40,276 nucleotides of DNA from Candidatus Poseidoniales archaeon (GTDB lineage Archaea > Thermoplasmatota > Poseidoniia > Poseidoniales > Poseidoniaceae), in contig QQSD01000006.1 in NCBI GenBank assembly GCA_003602485.1, forward strand, positions 1,873 to 42,148, read 5' to 3'. Numbering within the stretch: the first letter of the stretch is position 1; each line of letters begins with the position of its first letter. Position numbers and translations under genes: made by a program. Below, piece after piece: positions 8,717-16,354 of this stretch. The notes below the pieces were generated by a model. The model had not been told where the DNA came from. It saw only the letters and a list, made by a program, of their open reading frames with translations, and searched no databases.

Positions 8717-10294
8717 ATGGCGGATGTGTCTGAGGTCGTTGCTCGTTCGATGAGCATCAACGAAAAATTGGGTCCACGCTTGCAAGCAGCAGCCGATCAA
8801 AACGCAATTTTGCGCATTGGTTGGACCAATGCCGGAGACCCCGTGCCCAAAAACGGAGAGCTCGGTTTATGCCCTGCACTCCCCGATGGCGCACGTATTC
8901 GAGCGCTCGGAGTTCTTGGTTCATGGGTCGCTGCTTTCGGCAAGGGTGGGTCCTTCACCCTCCAAGGTGATGCTGGAAGTTATCTCGGCGCTGCCAACCA
9001 GGGCACAACCATCGTTTGCGAACGAATGGCCGGAAATTTCACAGGCTACATGATGAACTCAGGAACCATCACCGTCTTGGACGGGAGTGGAAGCGATTCT
9101 GGAGCGATGATGGCTGGAGGCGTCCTCATCATACGAGGTGCTTCAGGGGCACGTATTGGTGGAGGAATGAGCGACGGGCTCATCGTGATTCACGGAGATG
9201 TTGGGCCTGACCCGGGTGCGGGTATGACCGGAGGTCGTATCATCATCAACGGACGATGTCCTACTCCACCCCCTGGCGTAGTATTGCGTCCTCTGAAGAA
9301 AAAAGAAGTGACTGAAATCAACGCTCTTCTCGACGATGAAAGCCTGCATGTACCGAGTGATGCTGTTTGCCTCACGCCACAGGAAGAGATGCTGATTGAA
9401 AGTGTCGGATTCGCTGTATCATCAGGCGACCTGAGTCAAATTGGCTTGCTCAATGACCAAGAGGAACGCTTACCACCCTATGCAACCGTCGACACAGTTG
9501 CCCTCGTCGGCATCAAAGAAACCGTTCAATCACTGGCTCTCCCCTTGCCCCTCCTGCCGATGCTCGAACACGGCACAACCATGTTGGCAGGTAAAAACGA
9601 GAGCGATGAATTGGGTACGGTACTCAATCGTCATCCCGCCTTGGTTGAAGAAAAACCGAGGGCGGTTGACCTGCTGATGATCCAAGCGACAAACCTGTTG
9701 ACAGTCGCAGATGATTTGCCAAAGGCCGGAGGTTTTGCAATGGACATTGGACGCCTACCCCCAATGAACGCTGAACAAATCGACGGATTGTTGGTTGCTC
9801 TTCGGGCACTCATCAAAGCCGACGCCCCCGTGATGTTCATTGATGGCATCAGTCGGATTCAATCACTTCACGAAAAAGCAGCCTATCACAGCGTCGATGT
9901 TGCCATGGCCCGTATTGAGGACGGGTCTGGACTTTCCGAGGCAGCATCCCTTCCCATGATGGGGCGCTCTGCGAAAGCACACCTTTCAGGCCAGGAAATT
10001 CAAACAGGACTCATGCTTGGTTTCGCCGCTAATGCCCACGACCTTGCCGTATTGGTTGCGTCTGGAGTTGACATTGTATCGTGTGAAACTCCCATGGCAG
10101 AAACTCAAGACATCGGCTATTGGCTACAGGGCACACAAGGCGACTTATCGAATGAGTTACGACGCATTGGCTTGAACAGCATTGATATGCTTGACCGCAA
10201 GCACCTCAGAGCATTGGACCATGAAACTGCATCTGTAAGCGGCCTTCGCCTTGCAGGATACGGCCGGCCGCTCCCGCATTGGTTTGCACGATAG
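8717..10294 (+). CDS. GXGXG beta-helix fused to a degenerate glutamate-synthase-like barrel domain
   Basis: A 525-residue protein of unknown function. Residues about 25-200 form a GXGXG right-handed beta-helix like the C-terminal domain of glutamate synthase large subunit and FwdC. Evidence is the recurring Gly-rich turns (GDAGSYLGAANQG, GGVLIIRGASG, GGGMSDGLIVIHG, GAGMTGGRIIING). The C-terminal half resembles the FMN-binding (alpha/beta)8 domain of glutamate synthase: LPMMGRSAKAHL, then TGLMLGFAANAHDLAVLVASG, and a closing LRRIGLNSIDMLDRKHL like the GltB barrel end. I see no Fe-S cysteine cluster or glutaminase domain. Domain order is reversed relative to GltB. It precedes pheT by ten bases. 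The GXGXG call is firm, the barrel assignment moderate, and the activity unknown. Confidence 0.75.
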   Translation: MADVSEVVARSMSINEKLGPRLQAAADQNAILRIGWTNAGDPVPKNGELGLCPALPDGARIRALGVLGSWVAAFGKGGSFTLQGDAGSYLGAANQGTTIVCERMAGNFTGYMMNSGTITVLDGSGSDSGAMMAGGVLIIRGASGARIGGGMSDGLIVIHGDVGPDPGAGMTGGRIIINGRCPTPPPGVVLRPLKKKEVTEINALLDDESLHVPSDAVCLTPQEEMLIESVGFAVSSGDLSQIGLLNDQEERLPPYATVDTVALVGIKETVQSLALPLPLLPMLEHGTTMLAGKNESDELGTVLNRHPALVEEKPRAVDLLMIQATNLLTVADDLPKAGGFAMDIGRLPPMNAEQIDGLLVALRALIKADAPVMFIDGISRIQSLHEKAAYHSVDVAMARIEDGSGLSEAASLPMMGRSAKAHLSGQEIQTGLMLGFAANAHDLAVLVASGVDIVSCETPMAETQDIGYWLQGTQGDLSNELRRIGLNSIDMLDRKHLRALDHETASVSGLRLAGYGRPLPHWFAR

Positions 10295-10304
10295 GTGAAC
10301 AAAC

Positions 10305-12053
10305 ATGCCAACCATATCAGTTCAACAAGACCTTTTGCGTCATCTTCTGAGCCAGCATGGCCTCAAGCATGATGTCGAGGTCATGGGTGACCAGTTGCCA
10401 TTGATGGGAACTGACATTGACCGTTGCGATAATGAGACGTTAGATATTGAGATTTTTCCGGACCGACCAGACTTGCTGAGTGGTGAAACACTTGCACATG
10501 CCATTCGGCCCTTCCTTCACGGAAGGACAGCAACTCCAGATATGGAAGTTACAGAAAGCGGCATCACCGTCGAGGTTGATGCACGTTTATCTGAGATTCG
10601 CCCTGTAATCCTTGGAGCAATTGTCAAGGGTGTCAACATCCACGGCGGTGAAGGTGAGATGGAGGCGTTCATCAAATCCTTGATGGATCACCAGGAAAAA
10701 CTTCACTTTGCTCTTGGACGAGGACGCAAGCGCGCATCAATTGGTGTCCATGACATGTCTTCTCTTCAAGCCCCATTCCGCGTTGTTGCCGCTCCCGGAA
10801 CAACAGAGTTCATTCCGCTTGGTGAAAGCTCGCCCATGACGATTGATACCATCCTAGAACAACATCCGAAGGGTGTAGATTATGCTCACCTACTCAAAGA
10901 CATGGAGAGCTATCCGTTAATTCTTGATGCAAGGGACGCAGTCCTCTCATTCCCTCCAATTATCAACGGGCAGCACACCACTGTCAACCACGGCACAAAG
11001 GAGTTCTTCATCGATGTCACGGGCTGGGATGAGCGAGCTTGTGAAGCAGCACTCATGTTGGTCTGCCTGCAATTGCAAGAACGTGGAGGAAGTGTATATT
11101 CCGTTGAAATTACAACATGTCACGGAGACACCATCCGAAGTCCCGTTGGAGAAGGCGTCATACACCACGTACCCGAAGAATTGGTTGTGAATCTGTTGGG
11201 ACGGTCCTTCACCGATGAAGAGTTACAACTCGCCATCAATCGAATGGGTGGCAGGTTCAACGGTAAAAACCTGGCTCCTTCCGATGCTCCCCCCAAGGCT
11301 GAAAAGATGTCACAGGCATCCTCTGGCAAGGCTCTTCTTGAATTCACAATGCCACGTTGGAGATTTGACCTCCTTCATCCCGTTGACATGGTTGAAGAAA
11401 TCGCCATTGGCCACGGATATGAGGACCTTGGAGAAGACAGTCCAAAGGCACAGTTGACCGCACAACCACGTAGCGACCACAACATGCGTCGCAGATTGAG
11501 GGAATCAATGCAGGGACTGGGATTGATGCAAATCCAATCACTTACACTCTCAAATAAACACGACCAGTTTCACAAAATGCGCTGGAACATCACACATCAA
11601 ATTACCACCATTACCAATCCAATTACCATCGATCACACGATGCTCCGACAGCACCTCCTCCCTGGTTTGCTACGATTGTTGGCGACCAACCGACATCATG
11701 ATTTGCCGCAAGGCGTCTATGAATTGGGAAGTGTCGTGCGTGACCATCACAATACGGATCGTTTGGCCTTCATCATGGCTGAACGCTCGGGTGGCTTTGC
11801 GGCGGTTCGAGGTCGAATCCAAGCATTGTGTACTGATTTAGGCATCACGTCCTGGCATGCGGAAGCACTGGAAGCGAACGACGGCCCTTGGTTAGCCGGT
11901 CGTGGAGCCAAATTAATCATCAACGATGAATGGGTCGGATGTTTTGGTGAAATTGACCCCGCAGTAGCCTCGTTGTTTGAATTGCGCGTGCCCCTTAACG
12001 GAGCCGAGATTGATGTTGCAGCATTGATGAAGTTGGTGACAGATCCAGTCTGA
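10305..12053 (+). CDS. pheT: Phenylalanyl-tRNA synthetase beta subunit
   Basis: The 582-residue beta subunit of the (alpha-beta)2 PheRS, of archaeal/eukaryotic length and type, lacking the EMAP-type N-terminal domain of bacterial PheT. The N-terminus (residues 1-65) contains LDIEIFPDRPDLLSGETLA, the archaeal B1-type motif. A B3/4 editing-like region follows, with GTKEFFIDVTGWDERAC near residue 230. A B5 domain leads into MPRWRFDLLHPVDMVEEIAIGHGY near 350-373, typical of the family. The C-terminus is the catalytic-like core. An AGGTGA site lies six bases before the ATG at 10305. No pheS is present in the window, so the alpha subunit must lie elsewhere. It abuts the SRAP gene downstream. Confidence 0.95.
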   Translation: MPTISVQQDLLRHLLSQHGLKHDVEVMGDQLPLMGTDIDRCDNETLDIEIFPDRPDLLSGETLAHAIRPFLHGRTATPDMEVTESGITVEVDARLSEIRPVILGAIVKGVNIHGGEGEMEAFIKSLMDHQEKLHFALGRGRKRASIGVHDMSSLQAPFRVVAAPGTTEFIPLGESSPMTIDTILEQHPKGVDYAHLLKDMESYPLILDARDAVLSFPPIINGQHTTVNHGTKEFFIDVTGWDERACEAALMLVCLQLQERGGSVYSVEITTCHGDTIRSPVGEGVIHHVPEELVVNLLGRSFTDEELQLAINRMGGRFNGKNLAPSDAPPKAEKMSQASSGKALLEFTMPRWRFDLLHPVDMVEEIAIGHGYEDLGEDSPKAQLTAQPRSDHNMRRRLRESMQGLGLMQIQSLTLSNKHDQFHKMRWNITHQITTITNPITIDHTMLRQHLLPGLLRLLATNRHHDLPQGVYELGSVVRDHHNTDRLAFIMAERSGGFAAVRGRIQALCTDLGITSWHAEALEANDGPWLAGRGAKLIINDEWVGCFGEIDPAVASLFELRVPLNGAEIDVAALMKLVTDPV

Positions 12054-12062
12054 GTGAAGGAC

Positions 12063-12749
12063 ATGTGTGGCCGATTTGCACTTGCTCGGCCCCTCAAAGA
12101 GGTGGCTGACACCCTGAACTGTGAACCTCTTTCGGACCTCACTCCATTCAAACCTTCATGGAACATTGCACCTCAAGCGTGGGTCCCCATTGTTACGCAG
12201 ACTGACGTTGAGCGAAACCAACCAGCACCGCGTCACATCCGACTCATGCGATGGGGATTTCGTCCGTCATGGGCACAGCCCTCGAATCGCGAACCGATTA
12301 ACGCTCGAAGTGAAACCGCGCATGAAAAGCCGATGTTTCGGTCAGCCCGACTCCATCGGAGAGGATTGCTTCCTGCTGATGGTTGGTTTGAATGGATGAC
12401 GACACCACAAGGAAAAACGCCGTGGTATCACTACAACATGAAGGGTTCACTTAGCTATATGGCCGTCATTTTTGACCGTTGGAGCGATGGTGAAAACATG
12501 ATTGAATCCTACGCCATCCTCACTCGAGATTCAAATGAAGATTGCCAACCTGTTCACCACCGAATGCCAGTATTGATTCAACCCGACCAAAGTGATGCAT
12601 GGCTTGGAAATGGAATACTTCCCCCTGAGACAGAGGTTGGCATTGTTGATCGACATGCTGTAGCCAGAGATGTCAATCATGCTCAACATGACCATCCCGG
12701 TCTCATCGAACCTATTGCGACACTGTTTGATCAGGAATATGGAGTATAG
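12063..12749 (+). CDS. SRAP-domain protein (YedK/HMCES), abasic-site DNA-protein crosslinker
   Basis: This 228-residue protein belongs to the SRAP family, which covalently caps abasic sites in single-stranded DNA. The start at 12063 is chosen because the catalytic Cys must be residue 2 (MCGRF) after Met removal; a GTG nine bases earlier would bury it. The conserved set is complete: Cys2, Asn80 in INARSET, Glu110 in DGWFEW and His165 in HHRMPV. The gene begins nine bases after the pheT stop, so co-transcription is likely. Its 3' end overlaps the convergent gene at 12731 by 19 bases. I infer an active enzyme from the intact residues. Confidence 0.93.
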   Translation: MCGRFALARPLKEVADTLNCEPLSDLTPFKPSWNIAPQAWVPIVTQTDVERNQPAPRHIRLMRWGFRPSWAQPSNREPINARSETAHEKPMFRSARLHRRGLLPADGWFEWMTTPQGKTPWYHYNMKGSLSYMAVIFDRWSDGENMIESYAILTRDSNEDCQPVHHRMPVLIQPDQSDAWLGNGILPPETEVGIVDRHAVARDVNHAQHDHPGLIEPIATLFDQEYGV

Positions 12750-13123
12750 GTTCCATCACCTGATTTGGTGTGGGGAGTTGGCTCAAATTCTCCGTTTTCT
12801 TTGCGCTTGTAATGATAGCCGTCGGTGTGATGGACCCAGGAAAATTGAGGTGCGTCTTCAACCAATTTAGGCTCGGGTGTTGAATGGTCTGACTGACTCG
12901 AAGTAGCACCGTCATATCGAACAGATTGGTCTGTAGCCGCTTCAACCGTTGAAGAGCCATCTCCAAACAAAGCTAGAGCGTCTTTGTAGGCACTCGAATC
13001 AACCTCAGTTTGTGGTGGACGAGCATTTGGGTCCTCACCTTTCTTGTATACGATTGCAGCAGGAGGGGCTTCGTCAACCTGTGCTATTGGTTCCTTTTTC
13101 TTGAAAGGCCAAATTGGTGCCAT
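12731..13123 (-). CDS. Small conserved-looking protein of unknown function
   Basis: A 130-residue protein that I do not recognise. The preferred ATG at 13123 gives MAPIWPFKKKEP, a short Trp/Lys segment that could touch a membrane or partner. The middle (about 30-90) is low-complexity, rich in Ser, Thr, Asp, Glu and Pro, and probably disordered. The C-terminus is the most structured part, with FSWVHHTDGYHYKRKENGEF, a compact aromatic and charged block of a kind often conserved. It diverges from the surface protein at 13218 and converges with the SRAP gene, overlapping it by 19 bases. Reality is supported by filling the gap between two well-defined genes and by this non-random C-terminus. Confidence 0.6.
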   Translation of the reverse strand: MAPIWPFKKKEPIAQVDEAPPAAIVYKKGEDPNARPPQTEVDSSAYKDALALFGDGSSTVEAATDQSVRYDGATSSQSDHSTPEPKLVEDAPQFSWVHHTDGYHYKRKENGEFEPTPHTKSGDGTYTPYS

Positions 13124-13217
13124 GGCAGTGCCACGGTGCATCTCTTCAAGAAACCTACGAATCGGGAACATGCAAAAGGGAGTTCACTTCAAATCCAAGT
13201 CCTTGCACCCTATTCTC

Positions 13218-15608
13218 ATGCGAAGCATTGGACTCATCCTCTTGATGGTCCTGCCATTGCTTTGTCCGCCTTCAATTGCAGAAATGGCAAGCCAGGGAAG
13301 AGACCAAGAAACAATGGGAGTTACTGCGCAAGAGAACGTCATTGTCCACCAGAATGAAACTGTAAGTGCGTACATCACCCTGCATAACAAAGCATCAATA
13401 AATCAGGAATTTACCATCTCGCCTCTTTCGTTTCCAGCCATGCTTTCCCCAGTGAATTTACCACTCACTGAAACGCTTGTTCCGAACCACCTCAACCAAT
13501 TTGTATTTGGCATCAAATCAACGACAACTGCGAGTTTTGCAACCTATCAAATCCAACTTTCCATCACCTCTGACTTCGACGCTGAAATAAACCATACCGT
13601 CACCATGAATGTCACTGTAGTGCCGTACTCGGACCTCAATTTTGGAGTTGATGGAGTCACGGCGTTAACAGTTGATGAAAACGTCCGCACCTCTGTCGCA
13701 GTCAATTTATCCAATAATGGCACCTATCCCGACAACGTCACGTACTCATTGTACACGCAGTCGAACTGGAACTGGGGCTGGATTATGGAGAACCAACAGG
13801 GAGGTAATGCATACACTGTTTTGTCCCCCGGCACCCTCGTCTATGTCTATCTCTGGGTTGATATCCCTGCAGTTGAGAACGGGATGCCCTTGTTACAAAC
13901 TGGGCCGAGATTTACGCTGACGGCAACGTCAAGTTTGGACGGTGCGACGACATCCTGGAGTTTTGATTTGTTAATGAACGAAAAGAAAAATGCAACCATC
14001 GATGATGTGGAGGGGGACATCACGTTAGCTCCCGATGAAGATGGACGCATTGATGTCGTTGTTCGCAATGTTGGAAACTCACCTAATACACTCAATATTT
14101 CACTTCAAGGCGTGGATGCGGCAGGTAATCCCTTGCCGGACCTTCAGCCAGCTGATCGGTTCAATGTGAGTGGCTGGACGGTGGCTCTCTTTGGAGGCCT
14201 CGAAGATGTTGAACTCCTCCCTAACGAATCGAGAACGATTCAAATCGGCATTCAGTCCCCAAATACATTCTCAGGTGACATCTCTGTTCAGGTCCTTGTC
14301 TTTGCAGATGGAGCCATGCTCAACACACGAAGCGCTCAGGTAAATGCAACCATCCAACGAATATCAGCAGGCAATCTCACCTACAGCCAGACTGGTTGTG
14401 ATGCAATTCTGCCAAATCAGTCTTGTGACGCCTCAGTAGAAGTGAGCAACACGGGCAATTCATACAACTCCTACGCTCTTCGAACAGGGGCGGTTACCGA
14501 TGGATTCACAGTTGTATTACCCTCTGATGTATTGCTTGTTCAACCTTCACAAACCAAGACGTACCCGCGCTTGCAAATCTTTGCGGAAGAGCAAGCAACC
14601 GCATTCCTCCTTGGTTCAGCAACCATCGAATTACTCGACGATAGCGGAATGGTTGTGAACTCAGTAGAAATTCCCCTCAAAGTAGCCCCCGAGATCAAAT
14701 GGACCTTCCGAAATGTCGAAGAACAAGTTAACGCAAAAGGTCGCTTATCGATTGCAATGGAGGTTCGTAACGACGGCAACGCAGTTGACGGCTTGCTCGT
14801 TCAACTTCAATCAAGTCATTCAACTCCTATGGGATTCATCCCTCCCGATTCCGCAATTTATGAGGACGGTGTTGAATTTCCACGTTCCTTTGAAATCAAT
14901 GATATACCACTGGGAGCGAACTTTACCATTCGGGCTTGGGTAGAGCTACCTCAAGACCAAAACACCAACGGAACCGTCTTCATCAACACATCAATTCGTT
15001 CCCGCTTTGCCCCGGAACTTCCATTTGTTCATACTTCAGAAGGGGAATACCTCGGCATGACATGGCAGCCTTCTGAAGAAGTTGATGAAGGATTCAATTG
15101 GTCTTCAGCCTTTGAGACTACACTCGCTTATGTCAAGGCATGGGCCTTTGTCGTGATGTCTGTCATGGTTGCGGGAGTCATCATCTACAAGGCCGTCATT
15201 GACCGTGAGCGCCGCATGAACGAAGAGGCAATTCTCCCCTACCAACAAATAAGTGGAGACGCTCATGATTGGATTGAGAAATTTCGAGGGAATGATTCTA
15301 ACTCCGCCCAACCTACGTCATCGGCAACATCTGTACTCACAGGCAATACGTATGAAAATGTAGAGCAAATGCAAGTTCAAAACGCTCCAAGTCCTCGCGC
15401 CCCGCCGATTGAACCTCGCCTCGTCGAAGCAGCCTCACTCATTCTCGGAAGAGGCATTGAGGAGCAACGTGAAGAACTCAAGCCATCCCAAAACACCAAC
15501 CAAGCTCAAGCCAGCGTACCCCTTCCTTTGCCGCAACCTAAGCAGGAGGTTGTCCAATCAACAGAAGCCTCTTCGCAACAAGGCCAACCTGACGACCTTG
15601 AATTTTGA
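13218..15608 (+). CDS. Single-pass surface protein with NEW3/CARDB-like beta domains
   Basis: About 796 residues from the ATG at 13218, which begins directly with a signal peptide (MRSIGLILLMVLPLLCPPS); an ATG at 13170 would add 16 residues. The mature part is a series of beta-sandwich segments with repeated phrases such as NNGTYPDN, NVGNSPNT, NTGNSYNSY and NDGNAVDG, the signature of NEW3/CARDB-type adhesive or spacer domains. Asn-x-Ser/Thr sequons are frequent. One transmembrane helix lies near 638-657. The cytoplasmic tail of about 135 residues is polar and rich in Pro, Gln and Ser. It lacks the Trp-rich motif found in the other large proteins here. It overlaps the RNase HII region at its end. 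Function is unknown; a cell-envelope role is inferred. Confidence 0.8.
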   Translation: MRSIGLILLMVLPLLCPPSIAEMASQGRDQETMGVTAQENVIVHQNETVSAYITLHNKASINQEFTISPLSFPAMLSPVNLPLTETLVPNHLNQFVFGIKSTTTASFATYQIQLSITSDFDAEINHTVTMNVTVVPYSDLNFGVDGVTALTVDENVRTSVAVNLSNNGTYPDNVTYSLYTQSNWNWGWIMENQQGGNAYTVLSPGTLVYVYLWVDIPAVENGMPLLQTGPRFTLTATSSLDGATTSWSFDLLMNEKKNATIDDVEGDITLAPDEDGRIDVVVRNVGNSPNTLNISLQGVDAAGNPLPDLQPADRFNVSGWTVALFGGLEDVELLPNESRTIQIGIQSPNTFSGDISVQVLVFADGAMLNTRSAQVNATIQRISAGNLTYSQTGCDAILPNQSCDASVEVSNTGNSYNSYALRTGAVTDGFTVVLPSDVLLVQPSQTKTYPRLQIFAEEQATAFLLGSATIELLDDSGMVVNSVEIPLKVAPEIKWTFRNVEEQVNAKGRLSIAMEVRNDGNAVDGLLVQLQSSHSTPMGFIPPDSAIYEDGVEFPRSFEINDIPLGANFTIRAWVELPQDQNTNGTVFINTSIRSRFAPELPFVHTSEGEYLGMTWQPSEEVDEGFNWSSAFETTLAYVKAWAFVVMSVMVAGVIIYKAVIDRERRMNEEAILPYQQISGDAHDWIEKFRGNDSNSAQPTSSATSVLTGNTYENVEQMQVQNAPSPRAPPIEPRLVEAASLILGRGIEEQREELKPSQNTNQAQASVPLPLPQPKQEVVQSTEASSQQGQPDDLEF

Positions 15609-15619
15609 GAGGGCTCTGC

Positions 15620-16354
15620 ATGTTGGTTGGAATCGACGAAGCAGGAAGAGGCCCCGTCCTCGGACCGCTGGTCATTGCGGCATGTGGCTTGCCCGATGAG
15701 GACCACGCCATGCTCATTGAAGCAGGAGTCAAAGATTCCAAGGACCTTTCCTCGAAGCGACGTGATGAACTCGAAGCATGGTTTTTCGAACAAGTCGAAA
15801 GCAGGGGATGGGTATCTTCGGTCATTACCTGCAGGCCCGAACGAATTGACCTAGCGATGCTTGATGACGGTCTTAATTGGCTTGAAGTGCGCGGCTTTAG
15901 TGAGGCCATTAATGGATTAGCATGTCGAGAAAGCGTACAAATTCTGGCTGATGCATGTGATGTGAATCCACAACGGTTCACTGACAGAATCTGTGAGCGA
16001 ATCAACGAATGGCCTTGGAAGAACAGTGCGATGAAAAGTGAACACAAAGCAGACCTTAACCATCCAATCGTAGGCATGGCTAGCATCTTGGCCAAACAGG
16101 AGAGAGACCGACAAATAGAGCAACTTCAACTTGAAACCGGTCTCGAACTCGGGTCGGGCTACCCTGGAGACCCGAAAACAAAAATGGCTCTCCAACACCT
16201 CATCCTCCAATCAGGAATTCACAGTGAAGTTCGCTGGGGTTGGGCAACGGCCAGACGCTTTTGGGAGGCTAACAGAAGTGGTGACCTTCCCGTGAGGGGC
16301 CAACTGAGAACGAAACAACAACGCTTGTTCAAGAATGATGATGCACGCATTTGA
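15620..16354 (+). CDS. rnhB: Ribonuclease HII
   Basis: A 244-residue nuclease that removes ribonucleotides and RNA primers from DNA. The N-terminal GIDEAGRGPVLGPLV carries the first catalytic acids (Asp6, Glu7). SEHKADLNHPIVGMASILAK and the following ERDRQI hold the remaining acids and conserved core. GSGYPGDPKT and the C-terminal HSEVRWGWAT are also typical of the family. The ATG at 15620 is preferred because GAGAGGG (15607-15613) lies six bases upstream, whereas a TTG start would overlap the previous gene. The stop overlaps the likely start of gltX (TGATG at 16352-16356), indicating translational coupling. Confidence 0.95.
   Translation: MLVGIDEAGRGPVLGPLVIAACGLPDEDHAMLIEAGVKDSKDLSSKRRDELEAWFFEQVESRGWVSSVITCRPERIDLAMLDDGLNWLEVRGFSEAINGLACRESVQILADACDVNPQRFTDRICERINEWPWKNSAMKSEHKADLNHPIVGMASILAKQERDRQIEQLQLETGLELGSGYPGDPKTKMALQHLILQSGIHSEVRWGWATARRFWEANRSGDLPVRGQLRTKQQRLFKNDDARI

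Noticed and set aside
10305-12053. Complete PheRS operon
   Set aside because: No pheS-like frame lies on either side; only the beta subunit is present.
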